Assembly (NCBI GenBank): GCA_017551845.1
Contig: JAFZKR010000147.1
Coordinates: forward strand, 1 to 18,535
DNA length: 18,535 nucleotides
Direction: 5' to 3'
Source: Bacteroidaceae bacterium
GTDB lineage: Bacteria; Bacteroidota; Bacteroidia; Bacteroidales; Bacteroidaceae
The position numbers were made by a program, and so were the translations under genes. Below, in pieces: positions 1 through 8,102 of this stretch (position 1 is its first letter; every line of letters starts with the position of its first letter). The notes under the pieces are model-generated. The model made no database searches. It was not told where the DNA came from and saw only the letters and a program-made list of their open reading frames with translations.

Positions 1-2
1 AT

Positions 3-188
3 ATGATACTACATGACTCATATCTACCCCCTCAATCCGTCAGGGGCTTGTGGCAATATCTGGAAGAGGATATCCGATTTGATGTAGATGAACTGGCTAC
101 ATTTGATGTCAGTATAATTGAGGCGTGTGCTAAGTTTGGGCGAAAAGAAAAAATATTGAATAATCTTATCAAGATTCTGAGGCGATGA
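3..188 (+). CDS. AbiEi-like antitoxin, C-terminal fragment (5' end outside window)
   Basis: Open from the window edge to a TGA at 186-188. The ATG at 3 is probably internal, because 61 residues is far shorter than an AbiEi-type antitoxin and any N-terminal winged-helix DNA-binding domain would lie upstream of the window. The visible part is an acidic, helix-rich tail ending in a basic stretch (ILNNLIKILRR). Its own sequence is not diagnostic. The call rests on the 4-nt ATGA overlap with the AbiEii-like toxin gene downstream, the usual arrangement of type IV toxin-antitoxin operons in which the antitoxin comes first and represses the operon. It could be another small regulator translationally coupled to the toxin. 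Confidence 0.5.
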   Translation: MILHDSYLPPQSVRGLWQYLEEDIRFDVDELATFDVSIIEACAKFGRKEKILNNLIKILRR

Positions 189-1006
189 CTATATATGACC
201 AGATGGTTGCTGCGTATTCGCAGCAGCGAGGAACTTCCACACCTAATGTAGAACAGGAAGTAATGCAGCGGATTGCGCTGGCAGGTCTGCATAGAGGTGG
301 GTTCTTTCAGCATGCAGCCTTTTATGGCGGTACCTGCCTGAGACTGTTTCATAATCTGCCCAGGTATTCTGAAGATATGGACTTTTCTCTGATTAACAAA
401 GATGAAAAGATTCATATAGAAAACTATTTTCCTTCTATTATTGAGGAATTTCGTTTTGCCGGTCATGAGGTGAACATTGTCAAGAAGGAAAAGAAAACCT
501 TTGGACGCGTAGAATCAGCATTCCTTAAGGATAATACAGAAGCTTATGATATCAAGTTCCAGACAAAAAAAACTGTTAAGGTAAAGATAGAGCTGGATAC
601 AGATCCCCCTTTGGCATTTGACACGGAACAATTAGCGTTACAACAACCATATTCTTTTATGACCCGATGCTTTACATTGCCAGACCTCTATGCCGGCAAG
701 ATGCACGCGCTTGTATATCGGGCCTGGCAACGTAGGGTGAAGGGACGTGACTGGTATGACTTTGAGTGGTATGTACGCTGGAATGTTCCTCTCAATTTCG
801 CTCATCTTCAAGAGCGTATCCGTGAGTTTGACGGTTGTGAAGTAAGTGAGGCGGTTTTCTTGAATCAGCTACGTGAAAAACTGGCCATGACAAATATCGA
901 ACAGGTAAAAGAAGATGTAGTTGGTTTTGTGGACAACCCTCATGATCTTGATATTTGGTCCAACGACTATTTCCTGCAACTGGCGGACAAGATTGTGTTC
1001 AAATAA
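185..1006 (+). CDS. AbiEii-family nucleotidyltransferase toxin
   Basis: A 273-residue protein with the AbiEii (former DUF1814) signature of DNA polymerase beta-type nucleotidyltransferases. It has GGTCLR at residues 48-53, SEDMDFS at 62-68 supplying the DxD metal ligands (D64, D66), a further acidic strand IELD at 135-138, and the basic/acidic block from LYAGK (168-172) to KGRDWYDFEW (186-195). Family members use NTPs and some add nucleotides to tRNA acceptor ends, halting growth; whether this one targets tRNA is inference. The length is typical and all key motifs are intact, so it is probably active. The start overlaps the upstream antitoxin stop (ATGA), implying translational coupling. The two genes look more AT-rich than the glycosidase genes that follow, consistent with transfer as an accessory defence module. 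Confidence 0.88.
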   Translation: MTIYDQMVAAYSQQRGTSTPNVEQEVMQRIALAGLHRGGFFQHAAFYGGTCLRLFHNLPRYSEDMDFSLINKDEKIHIENYFPSIIEEFRFAGHEVNIVKKEKKTFGRVESAFLKDNTEAYDIKFQTKKTVKVKIELDTDPPLAFDTEQLALQQPYSFMTRCFTLPDLYAGKMHALVYRAWQRRVKGRDWYDFEWYVRWNVPLNFAHLQERIREFDGCEVSEAVFLNQLREKLAMTNIEQVKEDVVGFVDNPHDLDIWSNDYFLQLADKIVFK

Positions 1007-1033
1007 TATTCAAATAAAAAACATTTACATAAA

Positions 1034-1066
1034 ATTGTGCTTGGTGTGAATTATTCACTATATTCG
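1034..1066 (+). promoter_or_regulatory. Candidate promoter of the GH10 gene with embedded palindrome
   Basis: An ATTG at 1034-1037 is separated by 21 nt from TATATTCG at 1059-1066. This is close to the Bacteroidetes primary sigma consensus TTTG-N19/21-TAnnTTTG (one mismatch in each box). The spacer contains a palindrome, GTGAAT-T-ATTCAC, at 1046-1058, placed so that a bound regulator would block or contact RNA polymerase. The expected leader to the ATG at 1129 is about 55-60 nt. This is the only recognisable regulatory signal in the 122-nt gap after the toxin gene. Confidence 0.45.
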
Positions 1067-1128
1067 CAGAATAATACCGGTCCGTCTTATGCTTAATGTG
1101 GGGAGGGTTCGGGTAAAGACAAAGGCTT

Positions 1129-2862
1129 ATGAGAAAACTTCTACTCCTTTCATTCGTTGTCATTTTCTCGCTGGCTGTTGGTGCCAAGGACAAGATTGTT
1201 TATATCGAGAAGTTCGATGAATCCTCCGTGGGCGATGTGTTCAAGGTCTATGATATAGACGGAAATGAGCTGAGTGACGCTTCGGCTGTGGTGGAGGAAG
1301 ACCCTGCAGGTGGAACTACGCTGTGTCTTCATGTCAAGACCGGCTCCAAGGCCGCTTTCGCTGAGTTTGCGAATCCGGGAAACATTTCGGGCTCTGCGGT
1401 CATAAAGACATATGAGAAGATTTACATGCAGTTCTATGTTCCGGAGAGCAACACGGCCGCTTTGGACAAGAATCTGGTTGTTATACTTGGCGTATCGAAT
1501 GAGACGGTGAATGCTGCATCGGGTGTGAACGAGGCCGGGAAGTGGATTCCTACAACCCAGGCGCTCCAGAAGGCATCCTCCATAAAAAAGACTGTAAGGA
1601 TAGGATTGAACGTGACCGAGGGCGAATATTATGTCAAACTTATACGTTATGTGACCACTGATTTCGGGTATGATTACAATGACCCCACCCAAACGGCGCG
1701 TTACTATGCCAGCCAGTTAGGCAAGAACTTCGGAGTATGCGTAAGCCCCAACCAGCTCAACGATACTCGTATGGGCCAGACCATATACAGGAACTTCAAT
1801 ATGGTGGTGGGCGAGAACGCTATGAAGATGGATGCTACGGAGCCGAGCAGGAACGGGTTCAGTTTCAGTCAGGGTGATGCCATAGTCTCCTTTGCCGTTA
1901 AGCATGACATGAAGGTTCGCGGACACACTCTATGCTGGCACAGCCAGATTCCTTCATGGATAGGTGACAGCAATTCCGGCAGCAATCCCAAGGGGTGGAC
2001 CAAGAAACAGCTGCTTGATATCCTCAAGAACCATATCTATGGTGTGGTGCAGCATTATGCCGGCAAGGTGGTGGAATGGGATGTGGTGAACGAGTGTCTG
2101 GCCGACGGACAGAACGGTAACGGATATGTGCTCCGTACCAACTCCATCTGGTATAGTGTGATAGGCGAGGAGTTCCTGGATTCCGCTTTCGTGTGGGCTC
2201 GACGTGCGGCCGATGAGAAAGGGGATTATGACGTGAAACTCTATCTGAATGACTATAGTGTGGATGCCTGGAGCGGAGGAAAGACCAAGGCTCTTTACAA
2301 TCTTGCCAAGCGGCTTAAGGATTCCGGCGTTCCCATTGACGGAGTAGGCATGCAGACTCATACCCAGATAAACAATTACAATCTTTCAGGAGTGGAGGAG
2401 TCCGTTAAGAAATTCGAGGCTGCGGGACTCAACTGCATATTTACCGAGATTGACATAGAGGGCAGCAATCCTATCACCTCCACCCAGCTCAAGACTACTC
2501 AGGGTGAGAAGTATGCCGGTATCGTGGATTTTGTGTGCCGCTATGATATTTCACCCACTATGGTGGTTTGGGGTATTTCCGATGGCAACTCCTGGTTGAG
2601 CAATGCTGCCACTACCAAGCCGCTGCTTTTCACGGCTGACATGGAGGCTAAGCCTGCTTACCTGGCAGTGGTGAACAAGTTCAAGGAGTATGCCGAGAAG
2701 GCCGGAGTAGGGCCGGTCTATTCCGATGAGGGCCCCTCTGAGACGGTGGATGTTTATAACATCACCGGACAGAAGATAGCATCGGGCGTGACGCTTGACT
2801 TCATTGACAATCTCCCGGAAGGACTTTACATAGTGGGTGGCAGGAAATATTATGTAAGGTGA
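1129..2862 (+). CDS. GH10 endo-1,4-beta-xylanase, secreted
   Basis: A 577-residue retaining xylanase that cuts the beta-1,4-xylose backbone of xylan. A cleavable signal peptide spans about residues 1-19 (MRKLLLLSF..., VGA|KD) and there is no lipobox cysteine. Residues 22-185 form an all-beta-looking N-terminal module that I cannot assign to a named carbohydrate-binding family. The GH10 barrel spans about 190-523. It includes GHTLCWHSQIPSW (265-277), acid/base Glu322 in WDVVNE (317-322), HTQ (411-413), nucleophile Glu440 in FTEIDI (438-443) and WGISDG (481-486). Residues 539-577 form a short tail (VYNITGQKI ... GLYIVGGRKYYVR) resembling type A sorting domains of the type IX secretion system. 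The stop lies 21 nt from the stop of convergent mltG. With the GH51 gene further on it would deconstruct arabinoxylan. Confidence 0.95.
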   Translation: MRKLLLLSFVVIFSLAVGAKDKIVYIEKFDESSVGDVFKVYDIDGNELSDASAVVEEDPAGGTTLCLHVKTGSKAAFAEFANPGNISGSAVIKTYEKIYMQFYVPESNTAALDKNLVVILGVSNETVNAASGVNEAGKWIPTTQALQKASSIKKTVRIGLNVTEGEYYVKLIRYVTTDFGYDYNDPTQTARYYASQLGKNFGVCVSPNQLNDTRMGQTIYRNFNMVVGENAMKMDATEPSRNGFSFSQGDAIVSFAVKHDMKVRGHTLCWHSQIPSWIGDSNSGSNPKGWTKKQLLDILKNHIYGVVQHYAGKVVEWDVVNECLADGQNGNGYVLRTNSIWYSVIGEEFLDSAFVWARRAADEKGDYDVKLYLNDYSVDAWSGGKTKALYNLAKRLKDSGVPIDGVGMQTHTQINNYNLSGVEESVKKFEAAGLNCIFTEIDIEGSNPITSTQLKTTQGEKYAGIVDFVCRYDISPTMVVWGISDGNSWLSNAATTKPLLFTADMEAKPAYLAVVNKFKEYAEKAGVGPVYSDEGPSETVDVYNITGQKIASGVTLDFIDNLPEGLYIVGGRKYYVR

Positions 2863-2883
2863 TATCTTCCTGACTCCTTTCCG

Positions 2884-3912
2884 TTATCTTATTCCTGCCC
2901 TGTTGAGAGCCTGCCTGTAACGGGCTGCGTTGGCGTTGTGCTGTGAGAGGGTGGTGGCAAAGTTATGGTATCCGGAGAAATCCTCCTTGGCACACATATA
3001 CAGATAGTTATGCTTCGAGTAGTTCAGGACGGCATCGATGGAGCTGATGTTCACGAACCTGATGGGAGCAGGCGGTAGTCCGGTTATCTTGTACGTGTTA
3101 TATGGTGAATCAATCTCGAGATGTGTGTTGAGGACTCTCTTGGGCCTCTCTCCTCCGAGTGCGAAAATCACGGTGGGATCAGCCTGTAGGGGCATTCCTC
3201 TCTTGAGGCGGTTTATGTAGAGACCGGCCACTACGGGCAGTTCGTCGGATTTGGCTGTCTCTTCCTCGACTATGGAGGCAAGTGTCATGACTTGATTCTC
3301 GTCCATTCCCAGACTTGCAGCTTTGGTCTTGCGTTCATTGTTCCAGAATTTATCCTTCTCCTGAAGCAGCCTGCGGAACAGGCCTTCGGGGGAGATGTTC
3401 CACCAGACTTCATAGGTGTTTGGTATAATTATGCAAAATACTGTTGCCGGAGAATAGCCTATGGAGTCAAGAAAATTTTTGTCAGTGAGGAGTGTGATTA
3501 CCTGTGTGGAATCCATCATCAGCTGTGAGGATATGAGTGCCGCCATCCTGTCAACCGTACGCACGCTGTTGATCTTGAGCCTGACCGGTGTCTGTGCTCC
3601 TCCGGACAGCATGTTGGCCACCTCTCTTGCCGATGCTCCTGTATTGACCGTATAGCATCCGGTATGGATGTTTGCCTGATAGTTCCTGTGGTTGAGCCAT
3701 AGCCGGAGTCCTTTGACATTGGCATCGGAGTCCCTGTTCCGGATGCTGTCCAGGACACTCTCCTGGGTAAAACCGGGTGTGATGTAGAGTTTGAATGATT
3801 CCTTCGAGGTGACGGGTGCCTCGAGAAGGGAAAATATCCTTAAAAACACTGCTCCTGAAACTACCGTTGCAGTTAATACGGTAGCCAATATTTTTTTTAC
3901 GGATTTCTTCAT
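2884..3912 (-). CDS. mltG: Endolytic murein transglycosylase MltG (YceG family)
   Basis: A 342-residue inner-membrane lytic transglycosylase that cleaves nascent peptidoglycan glycan strands and sets their length. One N-terminal membrane anchor (about residues 8-29) is followed by the YceG domain. It contains LASIVEEET (211-219; E216 aligns with the catalytic Glu of the E. coli LASIVEKET motif), YINRL-RGM-LQADPTV (232-248), GLPPAPI (278-284) and the terminal block YHNFATTLSQHN (315-326). The reading frame can be extended to a TTG at 3933, but the ATG at 3912 starts a canonical MKKSVKK signal-anchor. The -7-like box at 3931-3938 would place transcription initiation downstream of that TTG. The gene is divergent from the fasciclin gene and convergent with the xylanase gene, and nothing links it functionally to xylan use. 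Confidence 0.92.
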   Translation of the reverse strand: MKKSVKKILATVLTATVVSGAVFLRIFSLLEAPVTSKESFKLYITPGFTQESVLDSIRNRDSDANVKGLRLWLNHRNYQANIHTGCYTVNTGASAREVANMLSGGAQTPVRLKINSVRTVDRMAALISSQLMMDSTQVITLLTDKNFLDSIGYSPATVFCIIIPNTYEVWWNISPEGLFRRLLQEKDKFWNNERKTKAASLGMDENQVMTLASIVEEETAKSDELPVVAGLYINRLKRGMPLQADPTVIFALGGERPKRVLNTHLEIDSPYNTYKITGLPPAPIRFVNISSIDAVLNYSKHNYLYMCAKEDFSGYHNFATTLSQHNANAARYRQALNRAGIR

Positions 3913-3930
3913 TTTTTTGTATGCTGCGTG

Positions 3931-3938
3931 CAAAAATA
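3931..3938 (-). promoter_or_regulatory. Candidate -7 box for mltG
   Basis: Read on the minus strand this is TATTTTTG, a full match to the Bacteroidetes -7 consensus TAnnTTTG. It lies 18 nt upstream of the ATG at 3912 and implies a very short leader. No well-placed -33 TTTG is present: the nearest, at 3966-3963, is 24 nt away where 19-21 is usual. It faces the box at 3952-3959 in a divergent promoter region of only 77 bp. Confidence 0.45.
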
Positions 3939-3951
3939 GCTGAATACTTTT

Positions 3952-3959
3952 TATATTTG
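3952..3959 (+). promoter_or_regulatory. Candidate -7 box for the fasciclin/GH51 operon
   Basis: TATATTTG, a full match to TAnnTTTG, 30 nt upstream of the ATG at 3990, giving a leader of about 25 nt. No clear -33 TTTG lies at the usual spacing, so any activator dependence cannot be judged. It is the only promoter-like signal ahead of the two-gene unit 3990-7532. Confidence 0.5.
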
Positions 3960-3989
3960 CACCAAATAACCTAATTCTTTAACCTTGTT

Positions 3990-5957
3990 ATGAACAAAAT
4001 GAAGTCAGTAATTGCCAAAGCGTTTGCAGCTGTAGCTTTGGTATGTACTCTGAACGGTTGCCTTGATGAAATGCATCCCGGTACTTATTACACTTTTGAG
4101 GACCATACCATTTCAAGTTTCCTTGAGGAAAACGGTGTGTATGATTTCAGTTATTTTATTGAAATCCTCAAGAAAGCTCACTTGTGGGGTGAGATGGCCA
4201 CATACGGTGAATACACCTGCTTCGCTCCTACGAACGAGGCTGTGGAGCAGTATCTGAAGGAAAAAGGTTACGCCAGTGTAGCCGATATTCCGGATATTGT
4301 GTGCGATACCATTGGCCAGACACATCTGCTCAACAACCCGTACTTCACTACGGATCTTGTGGAGGGAGCCTTCCCCGCACCGAACAGGCTTGACCGTTAC
4401 CTTTCATTCTCCTGCGATTACGGTCCTGACAGTGCTATCCGCTACTATGTGAACAAGGATTCCTGGCTCATGAGAATGAACGATACCGTACAGAACGGTG
4501 TGGTGCATGTGGTGGATCGCGTCATAGAGCCCAGTACCCTCATGCTTCCGGAACTTATTGCAGCTGACACGACTGTTTCTTTGTTCTACAAGGCTTTGGT
4601 TCTTACTCACATGAACGACTCTCTTGAGAAGTACATGGACCTGAAATACCGCGCTCCCGGAGGTGACAGCTGCACAATCGGTGTCTATTACCATACCGGT
4701 AACGAGTGGGAGTACGCAATATTCCCCGAGAAGCGTTATTTCAAATATTCCGCTTTCGTGGAGCCTGACAGCGTTTATCACAAACACGGTATCTATACTC
4801 TAGAGGATCTGATCCAGTTTGCCAATGAAGTATATCATGAGTCATATCCTGCCGACGGTTCCCAGTATGACGAGGACTATACCGATCGCCGCAACCCGCT
4901 GAACAGGTTCGTCTCTTACCACTTGCTGGAGTTCTATGGCCAGTACGATGCTTGGAACGTTACAAACCGCAACATCATAGGTAATTTCGAAAGGTCAGTG
5001 TGGGATATTGAGGACTTCTTCGAGACCATGCTGCCGCATTCATTCATGCGTTTCTGCACTCCTCTTAAAGCTAACCCCAACGGTATTTACATCAACCGTA
5101 AGGGTGATCCCAAGAATCCGCCTACCGATGACCTCACGAGAGGTGTGAGATTGTATTCTCCTTCCGAGATGCCCGGAATACAGCAGGATGCCCTGAACGG
5201 TATTTATCATTATGTCGATGAGATTCTGGTTTATAGCCATGATGTGCGTAATGTTGTCCTGAATACACGTATCCGTTATGACTGCACCACCATGTCACCG
5301 GACTTCGTGAACAGCGGCGGCCGTAACAGGTACGGCGGTCCTTCCGAGAATCAGTGCACAGGTATGATCAACGGATTCACCAAGTGGTGGAGGTTCTCAC
5401 CTGAGACACTTCTTTCCATCCGTAGCCGACACCAGTATTTCGCAAGCTTCCAGGGTGATGAGGTTATACTTCAGGGTATTTATGACGCTACTGTGAAACT
5501 GCCGCCCGTACCGTTCGACGGCACATACGAGGTTCGTGTAGGTTATCCTCCCATGGCCTCACGCGGTATTATCCAGGCTTATTTCGGAACATCGCCTGAC
5601 CAGATGGATCCTACGGACATTCCTACGGATTTGCGTGTCGGTGGAAGTGATCCTACTATCGGATGGTTCAGTGACGATGATTATGACCAGGATGAAATCA
5701 GGCTTCTGGAGAAAGGTATGCGTAACCGTGGATACATGAAGGGTCCGGCCTGCTACACATTCAGCGGCAACAATTTCAGGTCTAACAGGGGTACTCTCCG
5801 TAAGATCATTACCACACAGTATATGTCCGCCGAGGGTGATTACTACCTTCGTGTGCGTCAGCTCATGGACAACAACATGGCTGAGATGGTGTATGATTAT
5901 CTGGAACTTGTACCCAAGACTGTATGGGGTAGTGATGAAGGTGAAAACATCTATTGA
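3990..5957 (+). CDS. Fasciclin-domain surface lipoprotein (DUF5108-like C-terminus)
   Basis: A 655-residue lipoprotein. The signal peptide ends in a lipobox with Cys24 (TLNGC), and acidic residues follow closely (C-LDE), as in Bacteroidetes lipoprotein export signals for the cell surface. A first fasciclin-like domain spans about 38-181, with YTCFAPTNEAVEQYL at 75-89 and the closing strand NGVVHVVDRVIEP at 169-181. A second, more divergent one spans about 185-417 and closes with LNGIYHYVDEILVY at 402-415. The remaining 420-655 is beta-rich and resembles the DUF5108-type regions found with fasciclin proteins of Bacteroides. Such proteins are often encoded near SusC/SusD-like glycan uptake genes; here none is present. 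The stop is 6 nt before the GH51 gene, so they are almost certainly co-transcribed. A role in binding glycan or host/plant surface ligands is inference. Confidence 0.8.
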   Translation: MNKMKSVIAKAFAAVALVCTLNGCLDEMHPGTYYTFEDHTISSFLEENGVYDFSYFIEILKKAHLWGEMATYGEYTCFAPTNEAVEQYLKEKGYASVADIPDIVCDTIGQTHLLNNPYFTTDLVEGAFPAPNRLDRYLSFSCDYGPDSAIRYYVNKDSWLMRMNDTVQNGVVHVVDRVIEPSTLMLPELIAADTTVSLFYKALVLTHMNDSLEKYMDLKYRAPGGDSCTIGVYYHTGNEWEYAIFPEKRYFKYSAFVEPDSVYHKHGIYTLEDLIQFANEVYHESYPADGSQYDEDYTDRRNPLNRFVSYHLLEFYGQYDAWNVTNRNIIGNFERSVWDIEDFFETMLPHSFMRFCTPLKANPNGIYINRKGDPKNPPTDDLTRGVRLYSPSEMPGIQQDALNGIYHYVDEILVYSHDVRNVVLNTRIRYDCTTMSPDFVNSGGRNRYGGPSENQCTGMINGFTKWWRFSPETLLSIRSRHQYFASFQGDEVILQGIYDATVKLPPVPFDGTYEVRVGYPPMASRGIIQAYFGTSPDQMDPTDIPTDLRVGGSDPTIGWFSDDDYDQDEIRLLEKGMRNRGYMKGPACYTFSGNNFRSNRGTLRKIITTQYMSAEGDYYLRVRQLMDNNMAEMVYDYLELVPKTVWGSDEGENIY

Positions 5958-5963
5958 TTTACT

Positions 5964-7532
5964 ATGAGACGATTGTTATTATTAGCCAGTGTGTTGGCCT
6001 CATTGTCACTGGGTGCCAAGAATGAAGTAACTGTAACGGTACATGCGGACAAGCCGGGAGCCACCATCAACAGGAACATATACGGCCAGTTCTCGGAGCA
6101 TCTGGGAACGTGCATATACGGAGGTCTTTGGGTGGGGCCGGAGTCATCGGTGCCGAATACTAAAGGTTACCGCAATGACGTGCTGAACGCTCTCAAGGAC
6201 CTTCAGGTGCCGGTCATGCGCTGGCCTGGAGGCTGCTATGCCGACGAGTATCACTGGATGGACGGAATAGGTCCCAAGGAGAACCGTCCCGTAATGGTGA
6301 ACAACAACTGGGGAGGAATAGTGGAGGACAACAGTTTCGGCACACATGAGTTCCTGAACCTGTGCGAGCTTATAGGATGCGAACCGTATATATCCCTCAA
6401 TGTGGGCAGCGGTTCCGTAGAGGAGGCCGCCAAGTGGGTTGAGTATATGAATGCTGCCGACGGCCCCATGGCCAAGCTGCGCAAGCAGAACGGTCGCGAG
6501 GAGCCCTGGCACGTGAAGTATATAGGTATAGGCAATGAGGCCTGGGGTTGCGGTGGTAACATGCTTCCCGAGTACTACTCTGACATATTCCGCCGTTATC
6601 AGACTTACTGCCGTGATTTCAACGGTACGCATCTCTTCAAGATAGCCAGCGGAGCCACGGACTATGATTATGAGTGGACCGATGTACTCATGAAGAAGAT
6701 AGGCTCCATGATGAATGCCGTTTCACTGCATTACTATACCGTATCCGGATGGGTAGGTGCCAAGAAGCCTGCCACCGGTTTCTCCGATGATGATTACTAC
6801 TGGTGTCTTGGCAAGTGCCTGGGTATAGAGCCCGTGATACAGAAACATCTGGCCATCATGAGCAAGTATGACCCCGAGCACAAGACTCCGTTGCTGGTGG
6901 ACGAGTGGGGTACATGGTGGGAACCGGAGCCCGGCACTCAGCTCTATCAGCAGAACACCATGCGTGACGCTATGGTGGCATCGCTCTCACTCGATGTGTT
7001 CCACAAGTACTGTGACCGCATCCAGATGACTAACATAGCCCAGGTGGCCAATGTGCTCCAGTCCATGATACTCACCAAGGATGACAAGATGGTACTCACT
7101 CCCACATACTGGCTCTTCTACATGTATAAGCCGCACATGGATGCCACTTACATTCCCACGGATCTGGACGGTGTGGGCGTGAAGCTTACTCCCAATGAGC
7201 GTTATGCCGCTAATCCGGATGAGGGTGCCACACGTCCTCTGCCTCTGTTCAGCTCCACCGCGTCGAAGGACAAGGACGGTAAACTGCATGTCTCCATGTC
7301 CAATGTCAAGCTGGACGAGCCGCAGAGCGTCATTGTGAACCTGGACGGTTTCAATGCCAAGAAGGTCACGGCCAAGATCCTCACCAGTGCCAAGGCCACT
7401 GACTACAACACATTCGAGAATCCTGACAAAATCAAGCTGGCCGATTTCAACGGAGCTAAGATTGACAGGAAGTCAGGGGCAGTCACTCTTGAAATACCGG
7501 CAGCGAGTATAGTGACTCTGGAGATAGAGTAA
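5964..7532 (+). CDS. GH51 alpha-L-arabinofuranosidase
   Basis: A 522-residue retaining exo-enzyme that removes arabinofuranose side chains from arabinoxylan or arabinan. The signal peptide (MRRLLLLASVLASLSLGAK) has no lipobox and no C-terminal sorting tail is visible, so a periplasmic location is likely. GH51 landmarks are MRWPGGCYADEYHW (85-98), acid/base Glu192 in GIGNEAWGCGG (188-198), SLHYYT (254-259) and nucleophile Glu314 in LLVDEWGTWW (310-319). Residues about 345-522 form the usual C-terminal beta-sandwich. It starts 6 nt after the fasciclin gene and is followed by a strong terminator. Its signal peptide closely resembles that of the GH10 xylanase, and together the two enzymes form a backbone-plus-side-chain pair. 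Confidence 0.95.
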   Translation: MRRLLLLASVLASLSLGAKNEVTVTVHADKPGATINRNIYGQFSEHLGTCIYGGLWVGPESSVPNTKGYRNDVLNALKDLQVPVMRWPGGCYADEYHWMDGIGPKENRPVMVNNNWGGIVEDNSFGTHEFLNLCELIGCEPYISLNVGSGSVEEAAKWVEYMNAADGPMAKLRKQNGREEPWHVKYIGIGNEAWGCGGNMLPEYYSDIFRRYQTYCRDFNGTHLFKIASGATDYDYEWTDVLMKKIGSMMNAVSLHYYTVSGWVGAKKPATGFSDDDYYWCLGKCLGIEPVIQKHLAIMSKYDPEHKTPLLVDEWGTWWEPEPGTQLYQQNTMRDAMVASLSLDVFHKYCDRIQMTNIAQVANVLQSMILTKDDKMVLTPTYWLFYMYKPHMDATYIPTDLDGVGVKLTPNERYAANPDEGATRPLPLFSSTASKDKDGKLHVSMSNVKLDEPQSVIVNLDGFNAKKVTAKILTSAKATDYNTFENPDKIKLADFNGAKIDRKSGAVTLEIPAASIVTLEIE

Positions 7533-7557
7533 TGATTACCCGGTAATAAAAGGTTAT

Positions 7558-7594
7558 AAAAAAATCCTGCGGAACATTCACCGCAGGATTTTTT
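7558..7594. terminator. Bidirectional intrinsic terminator between GH51 and DUF1573 genes
   Basis: A stem of AATCCTGCGG (7563-7572) and CCGCAGGATT (7581-7590) with an 8-nt loop. It is flanked by an A-run on the left and a T-run on the right, extending the stem to about 14 bp. The symmetric A/T tails make it work on both strands: it ends the GH51 operon and, 3 nt beyond the DUF1573 stop codon, the minus-strand transcript. Confidence 0.92.
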
Positions 7595-7596
7595 AT

Positions 7597-8040
7597 TTAT
7601 TTCGGAAGTCTCTCTTCGACCACCTTCTCAACCATCTCTCCCATTATATAGAGGTAATCCGAATCTATCTTGGCGTTCGTCCTCAGTGAAATGGTTTTCT
7701 TGAATACTCCCGGCCTACGGGTGGAGCCTTTATAGGTCACCTTTATGGAGTCCGTTGCACCTGGAGGTATGGGCGTTTTGGGGAATATGGGCTCTGTACA
7801 TCCGCAAGTGGCCTGTGCTGAGAGTATCATGAGGTCTTTCTTGCCGGTATTGGTAAACACGAACCAACATTCCTTGTCACCATGCTCAATATCGAAAATC
7901 CCGAAATTATGGGTCTTCTCCACGAAAGTCATCTCCGGATAGTCGTCATCGGATTGCTTGGAGTCTTGGGCGCTTGCTGTCATGAAACCCGGTATGGTGA
8001 GGCATAACAGTGCTGCGGCATATTTGGCGTAATTTTTCAT
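7597..8040 (-). CDS. DUF1573 exported protein
   Basis: A 147-residue exported protein. The signal peptide (about 1-24) ends in TASA|Q, a type I cleavage site. The DUF1573 domain spans about 37-135, with HNFGIFDIEHGD (44-55) leading into an Ig-like strand pattern, the conserved ATCGCTEP (77-84), PIPPGATDSIKV (90-101) and GVFKKTISLRTN (111-122). The family is very common in Bacteroidetes and related to ASH/MSP-type Ig folds; its biochemical role is unknown. The cysteine pair C79/C81 is typical of the family. It is a single-gene unit, divergent from the DUF4301 gene (117 nt between starts) and ended by the terminator at 7558-7594. Confidence 0.88.
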   Translation of the reverse strand: MKNYAKYAAALLCLTIPGFMTASAQDSKQSDDDYPEMTFVEKTHNFGIFDIEHGDKECWFVFTNTGKKDLMILSAQATCGCTEPIFPKTPIPPGATDSIKVTYKGSTRRPGVFKKTISLRTNAKIDSDYLYIMGEMVEKVVEERLPK

Positions 8041-8102
8041 AATATGGTTTTTGTCGTTATACGGCCGCTAAGGTATAAAAAAAGTGTCATAACGTGTTAC
8101 TA

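Noticed and set aside
1150..1692. Long minus-strand frame of 180 codons
   Set aside because: Lies wholly inside the xylanase gene with no promoter or recognisable domains; antisense shadow of regular codon use.
2863..2883. Terminator between the convergent xylanase and mltG genes
   Set aside because: The 21-bp gap has no hairpin or T-run that I can support, so termination here is not assigned.
3913..3933. TTG extension of mltG
   Set aside because: The extra residues precede a normal MKKSVKK signal-anchor start and overlap the likely promoter box.
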